A stretch of 64,000 nucleotides of DNA from Sipunculus nudus. Its lineage: Eukaryota > Annelida > Sipuncula > Golfingiida > Sipunculidae. Made by a program: the position numbers and the translations under genes. A model generated the notes under the pieces. That model had not been told where the DNA came from. It did not search any database and was given only the letters and a program-made list of their open reading frames with translations. Numbering within the stretch: the stretch's first letter is position 1; each line of letters opens with the position of its first letter. Location: NCBI GenBank assembly GCA_026874595.1, contig CM049314.1, positions 63,958,800 to 64,022,799 on the forward strand. Reading direction: 5' to 3'. Shown one piece after another: positions 21,672 through 34,000 of the stretch.

Positions 21672-23190
21672 CAGACGTCTTGGTGACGGCGACGCCTTTT
21701 AGACGTGTTGGTCTGCAAGACGTGTTCTGGACTTAGAAACATTATCGGACTTTTAATTACCAGACGTTTCCACAACGTGCGCTGGAGGAAGGGATATCTG
21801 AAACCTTATAACATATGTTATACGTCCACCGATAATGACGTTTTCACGCGTTTGGAACACGCTTTTACGATGTAATGGAAATTTATAAAAAGTAACTGAT
21901 TTTACTTGAAGTTCTCTCGGGGCGTTTGGGTGACGTTTGTAAGACGGTTTAATATGGTTTAATATTTAATTTTCAAAGTCACCAAAACGTTATAAAGACG
22001 TCTTTAGAAAGTAACGATGACATATCCAATATTTGGCATTCGCTCTCAGATGTTAAGAAGACGTCTTGAAAAACTTGTATATGGCGGTAAACCATTGGTT
22101 CTTTCTTGAAGACGTTACCGTTAGGCCTACGTTTACGAAATATTTTTGCGATGTAATTACAATTATATGTTATTCTTTAATTTGACAATATCGTTTTGGA
22201 TCTTTCTCTGAAACTAGATATTCTGTAACTTTAAGTATCAGTATAGGTCGCTCCGTGCACTGGATAGTCCATCAGACAATGATAAAAGATCAGACAATGC
22301 ATTCTAGTAGAGGCCGTTCAGATAACATTATCCCTTTCCTAAGACGTCACAAACCGTCAGGGAAAATGCGTACGTTTATAAAACTGAGCGCAACGTAGCT
22401 TACGGTATCAAAATTTTGGAAGACGTCTTTGAGACGTCAACCCGATAATGACGTAAAAGTAAACATTCGGGTATTGTAGCCGCCATATTTGCCGAAGAAG
22501 GGGTGTGTCCACACAATTTGTCGTATATTGAACTGGCCAAATACAGGATTATAAGTGTGAATTAAAACCGTTTTAATTTTTTATGAGTGAGGAATAATCC
22601 GTCTTATTGACTAAATACCACTATACCGTTGTTAATCCAATTTAAGAGTCTCTGAATTGCTTGAACCGTTTATATGAATGTAAACTTGGCAAAATTCTTC
22701 ACCTATTTCCCACTCTTTTGATTATCTGACTAAATGTTTAAGACACATTTCAAGAAGACCTGAAATGAGGTAGTTTTTTATTTCGTGTAATCCTAAATAC
22801 CTACATATCAATTCTATATGATCTATTTAAAATGGATTATAATCATCAGGGACGTATTCTACACGCGTTATATAATTCGGAACGTTGAAAAGACGTCTTG
22901 ATGAAGTCTACTATAATACGGTTAATACATTTACCCGGGTTTTCTAGCCACCACTCCAATATAGTTTCTTATTTCTGCTTGAATTGTCCATCTAAAAGTG
23001 TTGCATAACTGTAACACCAATTTACACACCTTTTTGATGATCTGTCCTGAAAGGTTCTATTTAAAAAAAACATTTGTTTTCAAATTTATTTGAATTTCAT
23101 ATGAATTGTTTTCATTGGGGACGTATTCTAAGTATGATATCAGAACGTTTGGAAGACGTCTGAAAGACATCAACCGGCGATAATGACGTT
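21672..23190. promoter_or_regulatory. AGACGTCT / TGACGT palindrome cluster upstream of copy 1 exon 1
   Basis: Six exact AGACGTCT palindromes start at 21673, 21996, 22059, 22421, 22891 and 23154. Many AGACGT, AACGT and TGACGT words lie between them. CGATAATGACGT occurs at 21830, 22443 and 23178. A degenerate larger unit is visible: palindrome, then ATAATGACGT, then TATTGTAGCC(G/A)CC. TGACGT is the CRE/ATF half-site, so an upstream control region is possible, but the pattern could equally be an old tandem or transposon repeat. Confidence 0.55.
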
Positions 23191-24230
23191 TTTTATCCAG
23201 GTATTGTAGCCACCGCTTCAGTAGTCTGCATGATTCCTTAAGCTAAAATTGTTGCATAACTTCAAAACTACTTGAGACGCCCTTTTGATGATCTGCCTAA
23301 GAGAGTACTTTGAGTAATTAAATACTTAAATAGAAATCGAATATTTTTCTTGTTTCGTATATGATTTGCATCACTTCAATAATTTTCCATTTTGGGGTTC
23401 AAAAAATTACACCTTAACGTGGTAGTCTCATATCTGTTGTTACCTTATATGCACTTGCAACATTTGTTCAGTTTCATTTTTAAAAGCCATTGCCATGTTC
23501 CACTTTTACATATTCAGGCTGTGTATTACAAACAATTCCACTCCTAGTTCATATCAAGGCGAATGCTAGACAATTTTACCATTTAAAAACACTGATTGTT
23601 GGACACTTGCACATAAATATGCCTCCTAAGTTCCATGCAGCGGAGGCAACGACGTGGGGAATTGGTGATGTCGGGTGATACAATTTCTGACAATGCCGGA
23701 GTTAATATTGCGGATGAATGTAAGGATTCCGAAGGATTTCATGAGAGACGATTTTTCATCATCTGACCTTTTAGAAGCTTTTAGTGACAGATATGATTAT
23801 AAAAGTACACCAGTTAAATGAAATATTCATTTTTTTCTCAATTTCCTGATGAAAAGTGGTCAACAGAAATGCTTTTTGAACCAAATCGGCAGTGTAGTGT
23901 ATGGCATATTCTTTATATAGGAAACATAAGTATTTCTCTTCAATAACAAGAAGCCCATGGATAATGACATTAAGCTGAATCTTACATACCGCTAAAGAAC
24001 AAAGCACATAGTACACACCAACATAAGATGTGGTTTTCAAAGGGTGTTTCACCAAAACCTGTCTGCAAATAAGGTTTGAACATCCAAGGTTCAATGTCCA
24101 TGATTTGTCAATGCTAAGAGTTACAATGATAGATTTAGTCTGTTATTCTCAAAAAGAGACCCAAGGGCCTTAAATTTACTATGTATCGGACTGTGAAGGA
24201 TAATGGATACAAAAATGGAACAGAGTGTAA
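23191..24230. other. Spacer between gene 1 promoter side and unit boundary
   Basis: Mostly AT-rich. Short plus-strand protein-like fragments (NAGVNIADECKDSEGFHE near 23690, and SSDLLEAFSDRYDYK near 23757 in another frame) suggest a decayed coding element, but nothing is recognised. The 222 bp at 23979-24200 are absent from the equivalent junction between copies 2 and 3. Confidence 0.4.
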
Positions 24231-24438
24231 ATGAAAATACTAATTCAGCGCTGTACCAACTATTATAATCATGAAATTAAGAAAACGTAGAACGTGATTT
24301 TTGCTCATAGAAAACAGGTCAGCATCAGCTTCGCCATATGATACTTGCATCACTAGATCAATGTATAGTAAGTAAGAGTACAATCTATAATATCGAACAC
24401 AGAAATCATCATGTTGCAAAACATGCAAGTTGATAGTT

Positions 24439-24744
24439 CTAAAAGCTGCCATGATGAGCACTCATCACACTTTTCCCATTGTCAGAACTCCCTTCTTGTT
24501 TTTCCAGCCTACTAAACTCGTCAAACGTCTGCACCGGTAGCCCAACAAAGAATTGTGGCTCAGAATCCATCTCGTCGTCTGATGATATGTTCATCTCCTT
24601 ATCCCCTTCCAGACAGTCCACATCATTCCAGATACCGCTTTTTGCCGCATTTACAACTTTGATCATTGTGTTCTCTAGCCTCTTTGGCTTGCATGTCGAG
24701 TACTTCGTCATGACAAACGTTTGATTCGGCAGCAAGTTGAACAA
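24439..24744 (-). CDS. Unrecognised acidic ORF, copy 2 (101 codons)
   Basis: Hypothetical minus-strand frame. It has a basic start (KYSTCKPKRLEN), an acidic middle (EMNISSDDEMDSEPQ), then LPVQTFDEFSRLE and a polar end. Composition is typical of coding sequence, but it has no recognised catalytic motif. The LPVQTFDEFSRLE string faintly recalls the DUF4806 type of transposon-associated domain; this is a guess. The adjacent frame at 24240-24461 may be its frameshifted continuation. No splice context was established. Confidence 0.3.
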   Translation of the reverse strand: MFNLLPNQTFVMTKYSTCKPKRLENTMIKVVNAAKSGIWNDVDCLEGDKEMNISSDDEMDSEPQFFVGLPVQTFDEFSRLEKQEGSSDNGKSVMSAHHGSF

Positions 24745-26887
24745 GCAGTCTCTTTATTTGTTTTGGACTTGCTTTTTTGATTGACAGTTGAATATTTACT
24801 TTGAGAGGCAGGTTAGCTCACTACAGATGTCTGAACGTCCCATTTACGACCCGATCCCGGATTCTTCTATTTTGTGTGGAGGTGGATCTCCCCCTGCTCT
24901 GTGTTATGATTGGAGGTACCTTGTTAGTGTTGTGATCATGTTGGCTATATTTTCTCCACTGCTACGGTAGTTAGTACTCTAGCAAGACTGAGCTGCTTGG
25001 CACTTCCGGATGTGTCCCCTAATCCACCATCAATCACCCTGAGAGGCAGCACGTCCTTTTCATGTGACAGCGAATTGAGTTCCGGGGTTTTACCTGGGCT
25101 GTCATACCCGACTTATTTGGTGCCTTTAATATTTTTCTGTTGCCACGGCCAAGTGGCGAAAGGGTTTATTGATCTTTGAATGGACCCGACTGTCTTTCAT
25201 CTTTTGGTATGTCATCAGTTCCAGAGTCTGATTCTGACATCTCTGTTAGAAGCTGCTAGGCCTCTGCAAGTGCGTGCACGATATGAGATCATAAGAAGTC
25301 CATGTTTCCCCTTCCGATGGGGCAAGGCTATTTTAAATTGCTGTTTTAAAGTTCGCATGAGCTGGCGGCCACTTCACTGTCCCAAGGCTTTAAAGATCAA
25401 GGTTCTTGAAACTGCTTCACTTTCACTTCGACCAGAATGCCCCTTCCGGTACCATGCTGCCGTGCACAACCTCTGAAACTGTATAGGTGCACTGTCTTTT
25501 GTCGCCATGCCCCTTGACACGTAAAGAACAAGGTTATATATGATAAAAAAAATATGATTTGGAAATGAGGCACATTCTGGTTTTGTGTGGTAATAAATAT
25601 AAGCTGTATTATGAGTTGTTGGTGTTTAGCTTATGTAAGATTTTGATAGTATCTTTGGAGACAGGGAAGAGGATTGATTTCATTTATATTATTTAAAAAT
25701 TGAGTGCTACTGTCACACAGATTTTGATATGGCCATATAATTTATCTAAATTGCAGTAGAAGTATGTTAATTATGCTTGTACAAATGAGTTAACTGTTAT
25801 TTAATAATTAAAGGTTATATCCCTACCCAGGAGTTGCACTAGCAGCACATATAATATAAGAATTTAACTATTTATAATAATTTAATAACAAATATTGTGC
25901 CAAATATAATTTCAATTAAATATAATCACAGAATCATATGATTTTATTATAAAATATAACTGTAAGTAGATATTTCTTGGCACTGCAGGTGCCATAGTAT
26001 CCCGAGACAATTAATCCCCCCCCCCTTTAAGAATTGGTCCCCCATCCTCAGAAGCATATACTGTCACTTTGTGAGTGAACATGGTTTCTTCCATCCATCA
26101 ACTTGAAAAACAATATTTTTCAATAAATTTTAATATTATAGATTTTCCTCCACAAAATATTCACAACTGAATAAATTGTTTGCTTTTTTTGCATAATCAA
26201 TCGCAAATGATTATGTATGCACATCTAAAGAAGTCATATTACCTTAATAAAATATTCTGTCGGAGAAAGACGGAATTAAGACAAAAAAAGATAACAGCAT
26301 TAAAACCGAAACATGTGGAACAAATAAGTGCAGACAACCCAATGTTACCTAGACTGTCCAACATGGTGTAGAAGTCATTCTGCATATTTAGCAGCAATAT
26401 AGAAGATACATAAAATTTTCCTTCATCAGTCTTTTTTATCTTTCGATCATCGCATATGCTTTTTAAAACCAATTTCTACCGCTTATACACTTTTACACAA
26501 ACGCAAGTCTATGAGATACTTTTTAGGCCAAAAAAATAAAAGATATGGTTCTCAGGCACCGCCCGCGTCAATTTTAATCCCCCCCCCCCCACCCCGCATA
26601 AAAAAAAATTTATTTTGATTTTTATCGTTCAAGAATATAAAACAATACAATTTAAATAAGATTTCCTTTCTTTATGATGTGCTTTTGCCTGTTTAGCACA
26701 ACAATTTTTTTTCATGATTTTCCCTGATCATGTGACTTTTTTTTATCGAAAGATGCAAAAAAGGTGAAAAATAAAATTAAATATCGCCCGTCCGCACTGA
26801 TTTCTAAAAACAAGTCTCTGAGAACTATACCCTTTTATTACCTTAGACTTGGACCATACGGCAAAGAAAATGATCACGTTCTGTACA

Positions 26888-26899
26888 TTTATTTTTATT
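26888..26899 (-). promoter_or_regulatory. Probable poly(A) signal of DHRS12-like copy 2
   Basis: Two overlapping AATAAA hexamers on the minus strand, about 180 nt after the displaced stop codon; the same position as in copy 1. Confidence 0.5.
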
Positions 26900-27078
26900 C
26901 TACAAGTCTGTAAAGCATAATATTAAGGTATGACCAGTATCAGACTCATAGCTTTGCTATATATCTTCACAAGAGCATATACAAAATTATTAACAAATAT
27001 ACAAAAAAAATCTCTTGTTGACATATTCTCTTTGAATAATATATATTGTCACTGTAGAAAACATATCAACTACTGCTT

Positions 27079-27323
27079 TCAGTGAAGTAATTCAAATGCA
27101 GTATACTCAACAAAACAAACATTCAAAAACAAACAAGTGAGGAAAAATGTGACTGGATTGAAAGACTGACTTCCGGAATCCTTCAACATAAGCTTATTTC
27201 CAACTTTTGATGAACTTTGAAACTGTTTTGTAAGGTCATCCAGTTTGGTCATCAAAAGTTGTTCTTCCTCCGCACTTGATCTTGTCAAGGCCTGGGGTAG
27301 ATGGACCGCTTCAGGCTTACGAT
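27079..27323 (-). CDS. DHRS12: DHRS12-like copy 2, coding exon 9 with 44-residue read-through tail
   Basis: The exon starts as in copy 1, but QFQS is followed by TCA instead of TAA. The frame continues SSKVGNKLML and on to FELLH before TGA. The poly(A) hexamers at 26888-26899 lie downstream of the new stop, so the message would still be normal and not nonstop. Confidence 0.82.
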
Positions 27324-30300
27324 CTAGTAAAATAAAATATTAAGAAATAATTAATTAATTATATAACTGAAGTGTGATTAATAATATATATCCATTAAAA
27401 GATTTGGAAAATATAAAACAAATCGATTGTAAATATCATGGCATACCCAGTCATTAAATCAGCCAGGACCCTGATTTGCTCGTGGTTTGAAATAATTATA
27501 TGTGATTGGCTAGCACCTTAAAATGAACATCTGTAGTTGGCTATAACTTTGGATTAAGAATCTCTGATTGGTTAATATTTTGAAATGAGTCTATCTCTAA
27601 AGATTATTGTAATGACTTTCATTTCCTGATATTTTGCTAGTACAGACTATATTTATGATTGACTATATTTGTAAAGTAAACTTTGTGTATTTGCTTGATA
27701 TTTTCCCCCTGCCTTTTTATTATGACGGACACAGAAGTGAGGCCATTAAATTTCCCCTTAACCCAGATTTGTTTAATTAAATGAAACAATTCTTCAGAGA
27801 TCTTGTTTTGGTAAAGAAAAAATATTGGCACAATATATAACTGTACAGTGAAACCTGTGTTATAAGACCACCAGTGGAACTGGGTACAGGTGGTCTTATT
27901 AGGCAGGTCAGTTATAACCTTTGACAGTGTTTTTGTTTCACTTAATGGTGGTCTTTAAAACTCAGGTGTTTTTTTATACCTTTTACACCACATGGTACTT
28001 TTAAAGAATCTAACTGTGCGCTAATCCACTTAACCTTGAAAGAACTGCCCGCTTGTTTCTTTCAGCGCAATGTCTGAGATGGCCAGCGATACTACTGTGT
28101 CGGCCCCCTCTTCTGCCGTTCTCAAATGGTTCTTTATTTTCTTATAAAGGTCAGGCAAAGACATCCTCACAACTGCAACAAATTAAGACATATGGAGACA
28201 TGTGACATGTACAATGTATTTCAAACATTTGCGTGAAAGTTACACTGTATTAAATATCTATGTTTTGTATGTCATGTTTTATATACACCCTGGAAAGACA
28301 ACCCTACTTTGTCTGTCAACCATAACAAAATTGAACTAGAAAAGCACTCAGAGAGCACAAACCTCCGCCATATGGCATTTTCAGAAATGCAGTTTTTTCC
28401 CCTTAAAACATTCCTGGATCTAGTTGGAGTTTCTAACCAATTGTTCCTTGTATCATTGCTGAGCTATCCTGAACTTTTATTTAAATGTTTATAACATGAT
28501 TTACAGTATTGTTGCTAACAGACAAACAAACTAACACTTTGGCAGAGGTAATTTCACAAAGCTAAAAATACATGAGAAATTTCTAAAGGCCATTTTATAA
28601 AGAAATGGGGGACACTGCCATATAAAGTGACCGTTACAGAAATGTACAACTACAAGAGTCACAGAACAAGGTGACTGTAGTTGTTTGATACCTTTTCCAT
28701 ATAATTTTGGTATATATATACCGTCTTTCACCAAAGATAATATGTTACCGTGGATAATCTGCATCCCCATTTAGAGCCACAATTTTGGTGGAAAATAACC
28801 CTGTGTATAATATACACCCCATTTCTGGCCTAAATCGTGGATGAAGTATATTGTATTTCCAATAGTGATTGGAAAATTTACTGGTTCCATGGCAGTGAAC
28901 TTTTGAGAATGACAGTCGGACCGATTTAACAAAGTTTCTTAGATCTAGCATAGGTATCAGAAAATTAAAATTGTAATCATAGCAAATATTCTAGCTCCTT
29001 TAGTTGTAAATTGGTAAAGAAATGTGCTCAATCAGACGGGAACAGAATTGTTTTATTTAAGATATAAGTTAAAGTGCAGGTGGCAGGGTGCACAGAGAAC
29101 ACCTGAGAGTTGTACACCAGTAAGCATCACCTGTGCCATTGTTAAGACGGGGCCTGACTGCATTTGTGCGGGATATGTTTCCAAGATACGGAAAGCCCAT
29201 GATAGCTAGAGCTAGATGGGGCTGTGATTACAAAGCTGATCAACCTGACCATGACACTTTCACCAGTAGGCTAATTAATGCTAAGAAAGCAATCACATTC
29301 AGTATTCCTCACTTGGGCCAAGCTGTTGTGAAAGTAATTAGTGTGTCTAGGGTCATTTCCCGTGAATAAAATCCAATCCCCCTTATGATCCCCAATGCTC
29401 GCGCACATAGCGCCATTTACCAACTAACAATAGTTATCAACGATGTCAACAAGTGGGGCGGTCATGCATATTCCAGTTGGCATATCATAAGTTATCTGGG
29501 ATTGCAAGCCATATTAAAAGATTAAATAAAGTATTTTGAAATGAAAGCAATAAATAAGATTGAAAGCAATACAAAAGATCTAATTGAAAATTCAACCAAT
29601 ACTGTTCATTTTCTTAAAATTCCTTTATTATCGCCAAACACCGGCTGATATTTTTACGGTTTTCCAAAAAATGTTTAGACACCAGAAAATAGTTAGAAAA
29701 TTATACCTCTATGTATTATATGCACCAAAGTTTTTAATTAAGATTTTATGACGAAATAAAATACGGATTATAAGTGGGGGAAGACGATACCTTTAACGTA
29801 ATGTTGTGATATATCTTTTTTTATTATGGCACATTTTAGGTTTCCAGTTACATAGTATTTTTGAAAAAGGGGGAGATGTGCTTTTCCTAGTTATAGCATA
29901 AGCAATTGCATGGATACATTTGAACAAGATTATTGTTATTTTCAGTAACTCCCAAATGTGCTTCTCAGTGCCATCTTGTGTTAATTTAGTGAGACACATA
30001 ACATTTCAGTAAGGCATTAAAACTGGATAATTCTTCTGTATATTTTTAAACATTTGGGTGCGTTGCCAACAAGAATACATAATGTTTCACTGAGTTGGGC
30101 TGAAATATGATTATGGCTAACAGTTGATCATAAAGATAGACATCTGAAACTTCTAATTTGTTCAACGTTTTAATACTTAATGACAATGAGAAGCAAGTGC
30201 AGGAATTACCATGAATATAACAAAATTCTTGTTCAAGGGTACCGCATTAATATTTTGCAGTATGGAAGAACTTAACATTTGACCCTAAAGTCGATAGTTG

Positions 30301-30986
30301 CATTTACCAAGTCCGTTCAGATAATATTTAAAACTATGCAAATGAGGCCTATATAGAGGACAGGATTGTCAATAGGTCATGACATTTTAATCTCGGACAA
30401 TATATAAAAAAAAAATGTGCGATTCAATTATTCTGTATGGCGGAATTAGATCCAACGGTGTAATTATAACCTGGTACATGTTTCAACAATACTTTCAGAC
30501 AGTTTTGATTCACATATTCCAAAGGATAACTCAGAATATAAAGCACATAAACCAATGATATAAATATTATAAATTTATTAGAAAGCCATGTTAGGGGTAG
30601 GGCATACAACAGTGACCATAAATGTATAGCTTTGGATATAGAACAATGAATATCGATCCAATAGCATGTCGATCAATATGATATATAAAATATGAAAATA
30701 TTATAGGTAAGTATTGACGTCAGCAAGAGTCAAAGGGTCATGAGCTTTTCGTCGTGACCAAAATCTAATAACTAGAGACCACTCCATGCCCCTTTAAGTA
30801 TGTAGGTAGATTAAATGGTCAAATTATCGCCCGAAATCGGTTTTGCAACATACATACAGAGTACTAGATATTATGCTTAGCCCATTCTGATGATAAAAAT
30901 ATGCAAGTTTAGTATGCATTGTGGTCAGCATGTATCAAAGGAAATGCTGGAAATAGTTCAAAGGGATGTTTTGGTTAATTTATATA

Positions 30987-31031
<45 letters not shown>

Positions 31032-34000
31032 GGTACTTGCTTAAAATAACGTTATTTTAGCAGTCAGGTGTAGGTATATCAGCAAGCCTTTGCCTTTGAT
31101 CGGTGTTCTTCAATTCTTTTTTTTTTAAAAAAAGTTAACTTAGCTGTAGGTCGGTTTCGCACAGTTTCGGGTGCATAAGTTCTCTATATAACTGCAATAC
31201 TCTTTTCGGTGATACATTTCAGCTAATTCACTAGCAAATCAAATGGCCAGTTAAATTAATCCAAGAACCAAATACAGTTCATCACTTGATTTTGACAGAA
31301 AATATAACAACAGGTTCTTGTTGATGCTAAGTGAAATGAAATTATTCGCTTTTCTTTCGCTTTTTCAGTTGCAAGCTATGTAAATGATTTATGTTCGCCT
31401 TTGAACTTTAAATTGTAAAAAAAGTGTTAATATCCAAAATGCGATACAGTACACTTTTAGTAAACTGAAACTGTTTTGTTCAGTCACGGGGTGCATACAA
31501 CATGTAATGACATTTGACTAAGTGAATATTCTTCTTTTTTTCATTGCGGTAGCCATATTAACAGCCATTGTGGACTCAATTATGTCCTTTCATTTGAAAT
31601 GTAAAACATCGGTGATAAGTCTGCTGATGCCCACATCTGACAACTAATACAGTGTTTTATGAGCAAAAACATGGTATTCAAAACATTTTAAAGAGAAGAT
31701 CATTCTGCACCGCCACATTTGTTACTATTTTAAATGGATTTTACATAATGCGGCCACATAGTTATTCTGTTAAAATCCAAAATGTGTTAATAAGAACTGT
31801 GGGCATCAAAACGTTTTGTTTGATTAAGATATGTTGAGGACCATGACGCGCTAATTAGGTTCACATCTTATTGAAAATACAGTTCCCTTCAGCTAAACAT
31901 GTAAGTCAAGAGAGTAGTCCATCCATGAATCAGCCACAATACTAATTCCGGTACCTGAACTGCAATAAGTTTACAGTCAATAATCCAGAGTTACCTTATT
32001 CATACTGGAACAATCAATGTCCCGGTATAGTAGCATCTATACATTTCTTTACTTGTGATGATCTGATGATCATCTGATCATGTGATTATCTTGATCAAAT
32101 CTAAACCAATACTTGAACATTAACAATAAGTGAAACAAAATGTTTCATTTAATACACATTGATTAGATCAGATCAGATTATAAATATCTGATGGAGTACA
32201 GGTGAACATAATATGTATCTTTTTGGAGAGTGATCTACCTTTAGTATCTGCCCACCCAGGATGCATTACTGAGAAGTGGATGCTGGGATACATCTTGGCA
32301 TATTGTTGAGTCATGACCACCTGCTGTCTTTTGTTCTGTGAGTATGCAATTATCCCATCAAATGGATTCAGGTTTTCAAGCTGTAAATCTTTTACATCTA
32401 GTTTCTGCCCCAACATGCCACTAGATGAAACAATCACCTGTCAACAAAAAAGTTCAGAAAACATTCAACCATAAATTAATTGATCAAACATATAAATAAA
32501 AAAACCTGTAAAATTATTTCCTGTTCATACTTATATTTTAAAGGAAACACCTGAAAAATGGGGCTCTTTTTGCATGTGACCAATGACACCGAACACTATA
32601 AATAGCTATAGGACAAACATGTTGTAAATTGTAGACTGATTTCTCATATTTGAAATAATTATGGTTTTGTTTAAAGCTAGGTTATTATTTACTTTGTTGA
32701 AAATTAGGCCCATTGATTCCACTACTGTACATTTTCACTTTATACATAATTAATGGCATTACCAAACATGGACATATGAAAAATTCAGTGCTTAATATAA
32801 ATTTTAATGACATAAAACCTCATAAAAAGTACACTATAAAATTAAAGGGGACCACAGTGTGGACTAGGCATTCGACAAAACAAACACAACCTAGAATTAC
32901 CCTACCACTCTTGACTTCTCTGTTTTGCTCAGCACCGGAATGAGGGAAGTTGTCAGAATATGAACCCCTGGAAAACAAGAAATGTAGTATAAGCTAATTT
33001 CATGTTTACAAACACGCATACAAAGTTCTGGCCTAAGCCAGATATCCTTGTTACTCAAGGATTTATCCCTGTTTACAGATATCTTTGTTACCCAGGGATT
33101 TATCCCTGTTTACACATATATTTGTAACTGAAGGATTTATCCTTGTTTACAGATATATTTGTAACTCAAGGATTTATGCCTGTGTACAGATATTTTTGTA
33201 ACTCAAGGATTTATCCCTGTTTAGAGATATCTTTGTAACTCAAGGATTATCCCTTTTTACAGATATCTTTGTAACTCAAAATGAATCAGACTAGCCATTA
33301 CATATTTTTATTTACTTTTTAATGACACCTACCATTTCGAAAAATAACCCTTTTTTTGATACAGTATCCTGATTTTCCTGCATGTATGTTTAAAATTTGC
33401 CTGTTGTATATGAATGACAGTCACTTTTGCAAACCACAGTAAACTTTAATTGTTAGCATATAGATGGGATGTATACCCAATGGTTTTCCTTTCATGTTTT
33501 GTTTCCAGTTGATTGCTTAATAAATTATTAACACTAAGATTATTTGCTGTAATATTGTTATAGCTGTGTCGACGGCCATTACACTGCAGTTTTCTGCAAG
33601 ACTGAAAGACTCAAAGTCGGCTATGTCATGCTTAATTGAATACCTAATTATGAGTCATGGGTGATAACCATGCACTAAGGTGATGTCATTGGATTAGGAA
33701 ACTTAAGCTAGCACTTATCTCTATGAACTGGAAAAGTGTGATGTCAGTTTTCAAGCCTGCCGAAGGTAAATGACCTAAAAATGATTGAGTGTGCCAGAAA
33801 TAAAGAGTAGATTTCTTGTAAATAAAGAGTGAAAAAAGTTAATTTAAAGTTACATCAAATTCCCATTTTGTATCACAGACTGAATAAAAATGTGCTTCAC
33901 AAACCACATATTGAGGATTTCTTTAGTTCCAAAGTCAAAAACATACAGGGTGCACATCCCTCTGAATTAAAGCGTAGCGCATTTTCTACATGTTGTGACA

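Larger units (their letters stand above)
1..24230. repeat. Tandem 24-kb unit, copy 1
   Basis: The first bases of the window recur at 24231 and again at 47909, and the whole content follows in the same order and orientation. Copy 1 is the most divergent in many shared indels; for example, it lacks a segment of roughly 35 bp near 1637 that copies 2 and 3 carry at about 25870 and 49550. Unit limits are set by the window start, not by a visible breakpoint. Confidence 0.95.
28173..32238 (-). other. Intron 7 of DHRS12-like copy 2
   Basis: Same content as copy 1 intron 7; holds the TIR element and a TA run. No gene seen. Confidence 0.7.

Noticed and set aside
23771-24094. Minus-strand ORF of 107 codons
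   Set aside because: Leucine- and isoleucine-rich translation of AT-rich DNA, removed in part by the 222-bp difference at the next junction, with no homology recognised.
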